From Syntrophomonadaceae bacterium (GTDB lineage Bacteria > Bacillota > Syntrophomonadia > Syntrophomonadales > Syntrophomonadaceae), in the NCBI GenBank assembly GCA_028698695.1, contig JAQVWB010000054.1:1-10350 (forward strand): 10,350 nt of DNA, given 5' to 3'. Position 1 is the stretch's first letter, and each line of letters begins with the position of its first letter. Shown here in pieces: positions 1 to 6,987 of this stretch. The notes below the pieces were generated by a model, which saw only the letters and a list, made by a program, of their open reading frames with translations, searched no databases and had not been told where the DNA came from. The translations under genes were made by a program, and so were the position numbers.

Positions 1-1206
1 GCGCTCATTGCGCTGGGAGATAATCCGCAAAGCGATGAATGGACAAAGCCTGGAGATAAAAACATGGTGCAGGCATTATTGTCCTATCAAAATACCGAGG
101 GATGGTTTGTAAACAGCCTGGTGACCAGTGACTGGAATGATCCGACGGTTCCCAACCCGATGTCTACCCGTAATGCTTTATTGGCTTTGAGTGATCTAAA
201 TTCCGGCAAGTCCAAATATCATAATCCCCTTCCTGGTATTAGCGGCGGCGGCGGTACTGTTCTGCCTCCGGTAACTCCAGTTGTTGAAAAAAATATTGCC
301 GCTATTTCTATACAGGGGGATAGGACAACCGGGACTATTTTGCCATATACTGTCTGGCAATGGGAAGGGTCCGGTACAGTATTGAATCAATTGAGAACCG
401 TTTTAAATGATCGGGGTATTAGCTATAACATTAGTTCTGATGGATATGTATCAATGATAGGGGGACTGGCTCATAAAAAGGTCGGTTATCCTCTGAGTGG
501 ATGGTTATTCAAGGTAAATAGTGTTTTCTCCAATGCTGGTACAGCCACCTGTATATTAAGAAACGGGGATGAGGTGGAATGGGTCTATACTCTGGATGGG
601 GGCAGGGATGTAGATAATCCGCAATTCTTAATCCCAGATGAGTTGATTCCGGATGAAGTTGAATTAAAAGTAGACGAACCATCAGAACCGGTGTTGGAAT
701 TATCGGCACCCGAGCCGGTAAATGCGATTGAATTTCTGACCAGTCGGGGAATTATTCGGGGAACCGATAAGGGTATGGAGCTGGATAGATTTATTACCCG
801 TGCGGAATTAATTCAACTATTGACCAATGCTGCGGGAATTACTCCCGAGCCGGCCCGGGGTCAGGTTTTTACTGATGTGAATCCGGGTGACTGGTTTGCA
901 GCTCCAGTAGAAACAGCAGCAGCAAAGAAATTTGTTAATGGATACCCGGATGGAAGTTTCAAGCCTCAGCAATTGGTTAATCGCTATGAGGTGGCCTGCC
1001 TGCTGAATTCCTGGGCCGGCAACAGCGGAGAATCAATTGATTTAACAACGGATGAACAGATATCGGAGTGGGCCAAAACCTCTGTGGCCCGGGCGGTTGC
1101 AGAAGGTTGGATAAGCCTGGAAGATGATAATAAGCACTTTAATGGTGAAAATTATTGTCAGCGCGCTCAGGTGTTTGAAATGGTGTATCGTTGGATGAAC
1201 AGATAA
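1..1206 (+). CDS. Surface protein: prenyltransferase-like toroid end, DUF4430 domain, three SLH repeats (5' partial)
   Basis: The frame is open from base 1, so the gene starts left of the window; the ATG at 64 is internal. About 401 residues are visible. Residues 1-67 resemble the last repeats of the alpha/alpha-toroid prenyltransferase/squalene-cyclase-like fold (a GWF turn, then STRNALLAL). A Gly/Pro linker with GGGG follows (about 79-96). Next comes a DUF4430 domain (about 98-201) with the typical GWLFKVNS and GDEVEWVY strands, then an acidic Pro/Glu linker. Three SLH motifs end the protein (about 241-282, 290-340, 350-401), including FTDV, GYPDGSFKP and a closing ISEWA...RAQVFEMV segment. 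SLH repeats bind secondary cell-wall polymer, so the protein should sit on the outer surface. Toroid plus DUF4430 is the two-domain plan of mammalian intrinsic factor and transcobalamin, so cobalamin capture is inferred from this and from the ECF genes downstream. Domain calls are good; the ligand is unproven. Confidence 0.85.
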   Translation, partial: ALIALGDNPQSDEWTKPGDKNMVQALLSYQNTEGWFVNSLVTSDWNDPTVPNPMSTRNALLALSDLNSGKSKYHNPLPGISGGGGTVLPPVTPVVEKNIAAISIQGDRTTGTILPYTVWQWEGSGTVLNQLRTVLNDRGISYNISSDGYVSMIGGLAHKKVGYPLSGWLFKVNSVFSNAGTATCILRNGDEVEWVYTLDGGRDVDNPQFLIPDELIPDEVELKVDEPSEPVLELSAPEPVNAIEFLTSRGIIRGTDKGMELDRFITRAELIQLLTNAAGITPEPARGQVFTDVNPGDWFAAPVETAAAKKFVNGYPDGSFKPQQLVNRYEVACLLNSWAGNSGESIDLTTDEQISEWAKTSVARAVAEGWISLEDDNKHFNGENYCQRAQVFEMVYRWMNR

Positions 1207-1249
1207 TCTTATTATATAAAAGTTGTTTTAGGTTGGGGGAATTGCTTAA

Positions 1250-2371
1250 ATGACCGCAAAAAACAGGATATCAATATTATTTGTTCTGATGGTACTGGGC
1301 GGAATATTACTGCTGAGTGGCTGTGGAGCTAAACCGGAGGTCATGAATAGTCAGGGGCAGAACCATCAGGTGCAACATGCTGATTCTCCTGCTGTAAAAG
1401 CTGCAGCGGAAAAGCCCGCCGATGAGGGAGCACAAACGAATTCAGGCCCTAAAAAACCTTTGGCAGAAACTATTTCTCATCCAAAAGGTTTTCAGCTGCC
1501 TGAAACGATTGAAATTGGTACCGACATTCAATTACTGGTATCCAAGGATTTTGGCGTCTCCTGTCTGGGAAATTACAGTATTATATCAGTTGAAAAAATG
1601 TCGGTGATGGAAATCCTGAAATCAAATCTAAAGGTAGTAACTGCTTATGGAGGCGGTTTTGTCAGCAGTCTGGAAGGTCTGAAAAATGGCGCAGCAACTG
1701 GTGGCTTGAGACAGGACTGGTTTTTCTATGTAAATGGTATAGCCAGCAACCGCGGGGCTGATCAGGTGTCAGTAACCGGTGGTGACCGGATATGGTGGGA
1801 TTATCATGGCTGGCAGACGGGAATAGCGCAGACTGCTGTAATTGGCAGTTATCCGGAACCTTTTATTAATGGGGTGAATCGGGGAAACAATCGGGTTACG
1901 ATAATGGTTGCTCCGGAAAGCAAGGATTGGGCAGATAAATTGGCCGGACAACTGAAGAATAAAGGTAGTCAAGTGATTGTTACAGGTATTGATGATAATA
2001 AATTGGCTAATAGAAATGGTCCGGTAATAGTAATTGGCAAGTGGTCTGAATTAGCAGACTGTTCAGTTCTGAAAGTCTTAAATGATGGCGGAGCCCGTAA
2101 CGGTTGCAGTATGCAATTTGCTGAAGAGAGTCTGAAGCTGTTGGATAATACCGGACAGGTAAAGAATGAAGCAGGCGACGGCTGGGGAGTAATTGTTGCC
2201 AATGGCAGAGGCCTGGGTGATACGGCCCCTCTTTGGCTATTGACCGGAAATGATGAAGCAGCAGTAGAGCAAACAGTTAAAATTATTGTAAATGAACCGG
2301 ATAAAATAGCCGGCCGGTTTGGAGTGGCAGTGGGACCGGAAGGTCAGATATTAAATTTGCCCAGACCGTAA
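1250..2371 (+). CDS. DUF4430-domain lipoprotein, putative substrate-binding partner of the ECF transporter
   Basis: A 373-residue predicted lipoprotein. It has a short basic N-terminus, a hydrophobic core (about 8-22) and the lipobox LLSGC with the acceptor Cys at 25. A low-complexity Ala/Lys/Pro linker spans about 28-75. A DUF4430 domain lies at about 92-188, with WFFYVNG (157-163), a GADQ turn and the aromatic-rich WWDYHGW (182-188). Residues about 215-373 form a further alpha/beta-looking region that I do not recognise. A G-rich ribosome binding site (1235-1240) sits 9 bases before the ATG. The gene begins 43 bases after the SLH gene with no terminator between them, so the two are probably co-transcribed. 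I infer that it tethers a second DUF4430 domain to the outer membrane face, passing ligand from the wall protein to the transporter. ECF importers normally need no binding protein, so this role is speculative. Confidence 0.85.
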   Translation: MTAKNRISILFVLMVLGGILLLSGCGAKPEVMNSQGQNHQVQHADSPAVKAAAEKPADEGAQTNSGPKKPLAETISHPKGFQLPETIEIGTDIQLLVSKDFGVSCLGNYSIISVEKMSVMEILKSNLKVVTAYGGGFVSSLEGLKNGAATGGLRQDWFFYVNGIASNRGADQVSVTGGDRIWWDYHGWQTGIAQTAVIGSYPEPFINGVNRGNNRVTIMVAPESKDWADKLAGQLKNKGSQVIVTGIDDNKLANRNGPVIVIGKWSELADCSVLKVLNDGGARNGCSMQFAEESLKLLDNTGQVKNEAGDGWGVIVANGRGLGDTAPLWLLTGNDEAAVEQTVKIIVNEPDKIAGRFGVAVGPEGQILNLPRP

Positions 2372-2389
2372 TTCGCGGGGGAAAGCAGA

Positions 2390-3310
2390 ATGAATTGGGA
2401 TTATTCCTATCAGTATCGGGATAACTTTATATATAACCTGCATCCGGGCATTGTCTTGCTATTATGTACTAATTTTCTCATCTGGTGCCTGATTTTTTCC
2501 CATCCCTTTTATCTGGCCAGCTTGCTGCTGGCTAATGGTATGCTGTTGATCAGTGCCGGCCATTTGAAAACCTGGTACTTGTATTTGAAGTTTTCTTTGT
2601 TTATGTCAGCTGTAATTATAGTCATAAATCTGTTTTTTTCATCAGCAGGAACTACTACTTTGCTGGAGCTGACATTATGGGAGGGAAATACACTTAAAGC
2701 TTCCTGGGAAGCTCTCATGTATGGTCTGGGAATGAGTTTGCGGTTGATGGTGGCAATAAGTTCTTTTGCCTTATTTACTTTGGCAGTTGATCCTGATCAA
2801 TTACTGGCCTGGGTGGGGCGTTTTGGTACTCGTACTGCTCTGGTGGCAACCTCCAGCCTGCGTATTATTCCAATGATGATTGAAGATTATCGGCGTATCA
2901 CCGAAGTTCAGAAGTGCAGAGGAGTCAGGTTTAATCACCGTTCAATAAAGAAGCGAATTAAAAGCTACTGGCCGGTAATGGGGAGTATGTTGTTATCCAG
3001 TCTGGAGCGTTCCATGATAATGGCTGAATCGTTATATAATCGGGGTTATGGTTTAAAACCGCGTACTAACATGCAATTACTCCGCTGGCAAAGCGGAGAT
3101 TATTTAGTATTGATTTCTACACTAACCGGAGTTGTAGTCGCCGTCCTGGCTCAATGGCAACAATGGAGCAGTTACAGTTACTATCCGGTTCTGGAACAGG
3201 TTGACAGCATGGAGATACTGCCGGCATTAGTGTTATTGCTGTTATTTGCCCTGCCGGCAATTATTAATTGGGGATGGGAAAAATGGCCGCAATTAAGGTC
3301 GACAACTTAA
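2390..3310 (+). CDS. ECF transporter T component (CbiQ/EcfT family)
   Basis: A 306-residue integral membrane protein. It has several hydrophobic segments (about 20-56, 64-84, 112-134, 236-254 and 272-294) and a long cytoplasmic helical region (about 150-215). The T-component coupling boxes are present in that region: KCRGVRF (about 175-181, a variant of the Ala-Arg-Gly box) and AESLYNRGYG (212-221). In EcfT/CbiQ proteins these two boxes dock into the ATPase dimer and pass on the power stroke. A GGGGGA ribosome binding site (2377-2382) lies 7 bases before the ATG. The gene starts 18 bases after the lipoprotein stop and overlaps the ATPase gene. The family is clear. In a dedicated operon like this, the T component probably serves its own S component rather than a shared pool. 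Confidence 0.92.
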   Translation: MNWDYSYQYRDNFIYNLHPGIVLLLCTNFLIWCLIFSHPFYLASLLLANGMLLISAGHLKTWYLYLKFSLFMSAVIIVINLFFSSAGTTTLLELTLWEGNTLKASWEALMYGLGMSLRLMVAISSFALFTLAVDPDQLLAWVGRFGTRTALVATSSLRIIPMMIEDYRRITEVQKCRGVRFNHRSIKKRIKSYWPVMGSMLLSSLERSMIMAESLYNRGYGLKPRTNMQLLRWQSGDYLVLISTLTGVVVAVLAQWQQWSSYSYYPVLEQVDSMEILPALVLLLLFALPAIINWGWEKWPQLRSTT

Positions 3311-4956
3311 CTTATCAATATGCGAATAGCAGTTTCCCCGCTTTGCAGAGTATTAATCTGGAAGTGCAGGCGGGGGAATTTGTTTTGCTGGCAGGTGGCT
3401 CAGGCAGTGGCAAAACCAGCCTTTTAAGAGCGATTAACGGCGCCATACCACATTATTATGCGGGATTTATTAAGGGTGAAGTTTATCTGGACAATCAGGC
3501 CGTAAGTTCTTTGGACCACCGCCAGAGGGTACAAACTGCAGGTCTTTTACATCAGGATGCCGAGAGCCAGTTAGTTATGAACAGTGTAGCCGCTGAAATT
3601 GCTTTTGGCATGGAAAATATGGGTATGCCGCTAAAAATTATGCGAAGAAGACTGACGGAATTAAACAGTGCCCTGAATCTCACCCGGGATAACCATAAAC
3701 GGACAGCAGATTTATCTGCCGGACAAAAGCAAAGAGTAGCCCTGGCAGCTTTGTTGGCTATGCAACCAAAAATATTATTGTTGGATGAACCCACCTCACA
3801 GGTAGATCCGGTAGCAGCAGAAGAAATCCTTACTATTATCCGCCGCCTTAATGAAGATACCGGGATAACTGTAATAATGGCTGAACAAAGGCTGGAAAGA
3901 TGTCTGCATTTGGCTGATCGCTTTATTGTTATGGAAAACGGGCAGATAAAAGGCGATTTTAAAAATGCTGATAATATGGCGCGCTGGGCAATTGAAAATA
4001 ATTGCCCTTTTGTACCCCCGGTTCCCAGAGTATTTGCTTTGGCAGGGCATCCCTCCATACCGGTTACAGTTAAAGAAGGCAGGCAGTTGTTGCGGGGTTT
4101 GAGAACTTTTACAAATGTTGCTGAGCATAAGGATGATTTATCTGTAATAAAACCAATCAGCTCTGATTATATAGTTGAAATTAATAAGGTTTCTTATACT
4201 TATCCGCATGGAAGCAAAGCCCTCCGGCAGATTGATTTTAAACTGCCTGCCCAGGCTGTCACAGCCTTAATAGGTGATAACGGTGCCGGAAAGACTACGT
4301 TGCTAAAACATGTTATTGGTTTAATAAAACCTGACCGGGGCAAGGTTACTGTAATAGGTAGAGATACCCGTTATCTTGATGTTGAGGATTTGGCTTCTGA
4401 TGTTGGTTATTTATCTCAACAACCGGATGATTATCTGTTTTTGCCTACAGTAAGAGAGGAAATTTCCTTTAGCCGTCGTAAGTTGGGCAGAGGAGAGGCT
4501 GAAACTGAAGAGCAGCTTATACATAGACTGGGCCTGTTGGAATATCTGGAATGCAACCCGCGGGATTTGAGTACCGGGCAGCGTCAGCGGGTAGCACTGG
4601 CTTCCATTTTGATCTCTCAACCTGAGATTTTACTGTTGGACGAGCCAACCCGGGGTATGGATTATAATTTGAAAGCTGAACTGGGAGAGATTCTTAAAGG
4701 ATTGGTTCAAAACGGTGTAACCGTATTGCTGGTTTCCCATGATAACGAATTTATAGCCGAATATGCGGATGAAGTGGCGTTAATGGCGGCGGGCGAAGTT
4801 ATTGCTCAGGGTCCGACCAGCGAGATACTGAGCGGGTCACTTTATTACGCACCTCAGGTCAACCGGTTATTTAATGGTCTGTATGAGCAGGAGGTTCTGA
4901 CTATCGGGCAGGGTGTGGAATTGTTACAGAAATACAGGGTTAGGAGTAAGGAGTGA
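3283..4956 (+). CDS. Fused ECF transporter ATPase with two ABC domains (EcfA1-EcfA2 type)
   Basis: A 557-residue cytoplasmic protein with two complete ABC ATPase domains. Domain 1 has Walker A GGSGSGKTS (38-46), Q-loop Gln 91, signature LSAGQ (144-148) and Walker B ILLLDEP (164-170). Its switch position reads AEQR, with Gln 202 in place of the usual His. Domain 2 has Walker A GDNGAGKTT (331-339), Q-loop near 379-380, signature LSTGQ (429-433), Walker B ILLLDEP (449-455) and switch His 486. A linker of about 60 residues joins the halves. ATG 3283 is preferred because GGGGA lies 8 bases upstream and the ABC fold begins at once; an upstream ATG (3274) and TTG (3268) are in frame. The start overlaps the T gene by 28 bases, which suggests translational coupling. 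It should energise uptake through the adjacent T and S proteins. Confidence 0.93.
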   Translation: MAAIKVDNLTYQYANSSFPALQSINLEVQAGEFVLLAGGSGSGKTSLLRAINGAIPHYYAGFIKGEVYLDNQAVSSLDHRQRVQTAGLLHQDAESQLVMNSVAAEIAFGMENMGMPLKIMRRRLTELNSALNLTRDNHKRTADLSAGQKQRVALAALLAMQPKILLLDEPTSQVDPVAAEEILTIIRRLNEDTGITVIMAEQRLERCLHLADRFIVMENGQIKGDFKNADNMARWAIENNCPFVPPVPRVFALAGHPSIPVTVKEGRQLLRGLRTFTNVAEHKDDLSVIKPISSDYIVEINKVSYTYPHGSKALRQIDFKLPAQAVTALIGDNGAGKTTLLKHVIGLIKPDRGKVTVIGRDTRYLDVEDLASDVGYLSQQPDDYLFLPTVREEISFSRRKLGRGEAETEEQLIHRLGLLEYLECNPRDLSTGQRQRVALASILISQPEILLLDEPTRGMDYNLKAELGEILKGLVQNGVTVLLVSHDNEFIAEYADEVALMAAGEVIAQGPTSEILSGSLYYAPQVNRLFNGLYEQEVLTIGQGVELLQKYRVRSKE

Positions 4957-5666
4957 GGGGTGTAAATATAAACGCGCTGTTGACATTACTATTGGGGTTG
5001 GCTGGGTTGATATATCTGGGTATAAATGATTTGGCCAATTGGGCACTGGTCGCTACCGGAGCAGCAATACTTCTATTGGGATTTGCGGTCTGGAAGTTTG
5101 AAAACAGCCGGATTGATGCACGTATGCTGATATTAATTGCAACCATGTCTGCATTGGCAGGTGTTTCCAGGGTATTGTTTGCTGCCATACCCAATGTACA
5201 ACCGGGCACCTTTATTGTTATGATTACCGGCTATGTATTTGGTCCGGCGACCGGTCTGGCTGTTGGTGTGCTTACCGCTTTTGTATCCAATTTGTTTTTA
5301 GGACAGGGACCCTGGACCTTATGGCAAATGTTAGGCTGGGGTTTATGCGGAATAGCAGCAGGATGGTTGGGGAAAAACCGCAATTTCAGGTTAATTCCCT
5401 TTCTCGTTTTATCAGGCCTGGCCGGATTATTGTTCGGGTTACTAATGAATAGCTGGCATTGGCTGGCATTTGTTTATCCTCTGAATGCCACGACTTTTTT
5501 AGCTACCTGGGCGGCCAGTATTATTTTTGATTTAATGCATGCCGCAGGCAATATTATTTTTGCCTTGATTTTAGGCCACCCATTTTATAATTATTTGCTT
5601 CGTTTTCGTATGCGTATGTTTTTCCAACCGGTCGGTAATAGCCCACCGGGCAAACATGATTTCTGA
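4953..5666 (+). CDS. ECF transporter S component, putative cobalamin/corrinoid specificity (CbrT-like)
   Basis: A 237-residue, very hydrophobic protein. Two extra N-terminal membrane segments (about 7-24 and 28-47) precede a six-helix S-component core starting near 57. The segment 79-132 (IPNVQPGTF, GYVFGPATG, SNLFLGQGPWTLWQM) is, from memory, typical of the ECF S components grouped with CbrT, for which cobalamin is the known substrate in Lactobacillus. I could not align it here, so the specificity is inferred from this resemblance and the DUF4430 neighbours. The GTG start overlaps the ATPase stop; GGAG at 4943-4946 is 6 bases upstream. The C-terminal tail is basic and then polar. A precursor or other corrinoid remains possible. 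Confidence 0.82.
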   Translation: MRGVNINALLTLLLGLAGLIYLGINDLANWALVATGAAILLLGFAVWKFENSRIDARMLILIATMSALAGVSRVLFAAIPNVQPGTFIVMITGYVFGPATGLAVGVLTAFVSNLFLGQGPWTLWQMLGWGLCGIAAGWLGKNRNFRLIPFLVLSGLAGLLFGLLMNSWHWLAFVYPLNATTFLATWAASIIFDLMHAAGNIIFALILGHPFYNYLLRFRMRMFFQPVGNSPPGKHDF

Positions 5667-5897
5667 AGCTAATTTTGGTTTTACAATGGTGAGTTAGATT
5701 TGGCTTTTTTAGAACCTGACCCTTCCTGACTTAACTGACTGAACCTGACTTTTTCTGACTTATGCTCCGCCACAGACTCCGCAATTAATGTTGCTGTGTC
5801 TATTAAAACCCTCACCCTCGCTAAATATTCTTTTCGGGCAGGGAAGTATGGTACAGAACACGAATTATTAAGCGATATAAATAATTGGGAGGCTCTA
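5667..5897. other. Intergenic spacer between the ECF operon and the methyltransferase gene
   Basis: This spacer holds a 29-bp tandem repeat (entered separately) and a T-run at 5705-5710. The T-run is preceded by an interrupted pairing (AAGC 5667-5670 with GCTT 5703-5706, CTAA 5670-5673 with TTAG 5694-5697), which may act as a weak terminator for the ECF operon. An in-frame GTG at 5796 would extend the methyltransferase by 34 residues into this region, but no ribosome binding site supports it. I see no convincing sigma-A promoter, riboswitch or RNA gene here. Confidence 0.5.
5712..5769. repeat. Two-copy imperfect 29-bp tandem repeat
   Basis: Copies lie at 5712-5740 and 5741-5769. Both start with GAACCTGAC and carry CTGACTT 14 bases further on, so both sub-motifs recur at the same 29-base offset. 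CTGACT-like words recur between them (for example 5735-5740). The repeat ends before any supported gene. On the minus strand the region is open and would give a Ser/Lys-rich peptide, but that frame has no identifiable family. Origin unknown. Confidence 0.6.
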
Positions 5898-6806
5898 ATG
5901 CGTAATAAAAGATGGGAAGATTTTTCCGAGGAAGAGATTTTGGAAGCCAATATTGCCAAGTATGATCAGGATGCGATTGTGCAATTTTATGAGGACTTTG
6001 ATGAACCACGTTATTCGTATATTGAATATGAAGTTATCTTTACTTCAGTTTTGGAAACGATGAGAAAAAAACTGGGCCGTCCGGTTCGAGCCGTAGATAT
6101 GTGCGGGGGAGCTGGAAAAGGGGCCTTTACCTTGAAAGCCTGCCAACCGGATTGTCAGGTTACTCTGGTGGATCTATCCGAAAAAATGTTGGAGGTTGCC
6201 CGCCGAAAGGCTGGAAAAAACCGCCTGCATGATATTGATATAGTACAGGCGGATGCATTTAGTTTTTTGGAACAGGATAATGAATACGATTTATTCGTTT
6301 ATTCTTCTGCCCTGCACCACTTTAAAGACCCGATTGCTCTCCTGCAGCAAACTGCAGAGAAGTTATCCCCTCAGGGTATGATTATCAGCATTGCTGATCC
6401 TAATACGCTCACTATGAGCCGTCGATATGGGTTTCTGCAATTTTCTGCTTCCGATTGGGAAACGAAAAAGCAGGTTATGAAGAATAAATTTGGCCGCTTA
6501 TTTGGAGCTGATACAAAACAAAACAGTGATATGCCGGAATTTGATATTGCTGAATATCAAACTTTTACCGGTATTGATGATATAGCATTTACCAAACAAG
6601 TACAGAATATTGGCCTGCAGCCTTTGATACATTTGCGTTATCCGGCCGGTGAGCCGTATATAACCCGCCTTCTGCCTTATATTGGTTTGTACTGGGCTTT
6701 TAGTACCGTTTTACATAAAGATACTGAACCGGGTTATCAGATTTACCAGGAACAGATGAAAAGAGAGATTGCAACTAATTTGCCTTTCCGCATAAAATAT
6801 TATTAA
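5898..6806 (+). CDS. Class I SAM-dependent methyltransferase, substrate unknown
   Basis: A 302-residue soluble protein with a Rossmann-type methyltransferase core. Motif I is AVDMCGGAGKG (65-75), the acidic loop after beta-2 is VDLSEKML (91-98), a second acidic loop is QADAF (117-121), and the post-II strand is FVYSSALHHF (133-142). An acidic N-terminal helical region and a C-terminal lid of about 120 residues flank the core. Start ATG 5898 is preferred because GGGAGG (5887-5892) lies 5 bases upstream; the longer GTG form from 5796 has no ribosome binding site and enters the spacer. The gene is separated from both neighbours: 231 bases from the ECF operon, and a terminator plus promoter before trpE. 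It may be a lone transcription unit. Small-molecule, lipid or quinone-type methylation are all possible; nothing here decides the substrate. Confidence 0.82.
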   Translation: MRNKRWEDFSEEEILEANIAKYDQDAIVQFYEDFDEPRYSYIEYEVIFTSVLETMRKKLGRPVRAVDMCGGAGKGAFTLKACQPDCQVTLVDLSEKMLEVARRKAGKNRLHDIDIVQADAFSFLEQDNEYDLFVYSSALHHFKDPIALLQQTAEKLSPQGMIISIADPNTLTMSRRYGFLQFSASDWETKKQVMKNKFGRLFGADTKQNSDMPEFDIAEYQTFTGIDDIAFTKQVQNIGLQPLIHLRYPAGEPYITRLLPYIGLYWAFSTVLHKDTEPGYQIYQEQMKREIATNLPFRIKYY

Positions 6807-6833
6807 AATTACTTGTCTAATTGGTAATTTTTT
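6805..6833 (+). terminator. Weak AT-rich intrinsic terminator after the methyltransferase gene
   Basis: AAAATTAC (6805-6812) can pair over 8 bp with GTAATTTT (6824-6831), with an 11-base loop and a T-run to 6833. It overlaps the methyltransferase stop codon and lies directly before the putative trp promoter. The stem has one G-C pair, so it is weak. Confidence 0.5.
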
Positions 6834-6834
6834 G

Positions 6835-6866
6835 TTGACAAATGCATAATTGTTTATTAATGTAAT
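6835..6866 (+). promoter_or_regulatory. Candidate sigma-A promoter of the trp operon
   Basis: A perfect -35 TTGACA lies at 6835-6840. Possible -10 boxes are TGTAAT (6861-6866, 5 of 6 matches, but a long 20-base spacer) and TATTAA (6855-6860, a short 14-base spacer). Neither spacing is ideal, so the exact -10 is unsure. Either would start the transcript near 6867-6873, giving a leader that begins just before the TRAP-like triplets. Confidence 0.45.
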
Positions 6867-6879
6867 ACACATATTAAAA

Positions 6880-6960
6880 CTGCATATTCGAGATGAGATG
6901 AGTTTAGTTTAGCAGAGGAGAGAAGAGCGAGATGAGCCGGTATGAGTATTTACATGCCAG
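6880..6960 (+). promoter_or_regulatory. Proposed antiterminator structure of the trp leader
   Basis: CTGCAT (6880-6885) can pair with ATG-C-CAG (6954-6960, one bulged C at 6957), and ATTC (6886-6889) with GAGT (6944-6947, one G-U pair). This would enclose most TRAP triplets in the loop and use up CCAG (6957-6960), the start of the terminator stem, so the two structures exclude each other. TRAP bound at the flanking triplets (6890 and 6944) would break the pairing. The pairing was found by eye, without energy calculation. Confidence 0.45.
6890..6946 (+). promoter_or_regulatory. TRAP (MtrB) binding site in the trp leader
   Basis: GAG or TAG triplets start at 6890, 6895, 6900, 6905, 6910, 6915, 6920 and 6925, exactly 5 bases apart, so each has a 2-base spacer. 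More follow at 6929 and 6934, and a last one at 6944 after a 7-base gap, for about eleven in all. TRAP, an 11-subunit ring that binds RNA when loaded with tryptophan, recognises repeated (G/U)AG triplets spaced by 2-3 bases; the B. subtilis trp leader has eleven. Position (right after the promoter, before a terminator and trpE) matches that system. The TRAP gene mtrB is not in this window and would have to lie elsewhere. Confidence 0.88.
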
Positions 6961-6987
6961 CACTGTATCCCGTGCTGGTTTTTGTTT
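6957..6987 (+). terminator. Intrinsic terminator (attenuator) of the trp leader
   Basis: CCAGCAC (6957-6963) and GTGCTGG (6972-6978) form a perfect 7-bp, G-C-rich stem with an 8-base loop. It is followed by TTTTTGTTT (6979-6987). It starts 11 bases after the last TRAP-type triplet. This is the expected place for the TRAP-controlled attenuator. It lies inside the long open frame of trpE, which argues that the true trpE start is downstream. Confidence 0.85.

Noticed and set aside
3552..4128. Long open frames on the minus strand inside the ECF ATPase gene
   Set aside because: They lie opposite a gene with intact Walker, signature and Q-loop motifs in both halves, show no domain, and have no ribosome binding site.
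4941..4957. Purine-rich run with a few GAG/TAG triplets before the S-component gene, as a possible TRAP site
   Set aside because: Only about four triplets with irregular spacing; it reads as ordinary ribosome binding sequence.
5667..5710. Strong intrinsic terminator after the ECF operon
   Set aside because: The only pairing near the T-run is interrupted and has a long loop, so it is mentioned only as a possibility in the spacer entry.
6890..6936. The purine-rich stretch before trpE as a simple strong ribosome binding site or simple-sequence repeat
   Set aside because: It includes TAG triplets and T-T spacers, so purine richness alone does not explain it. The shared feature is the 5-base triplet period.
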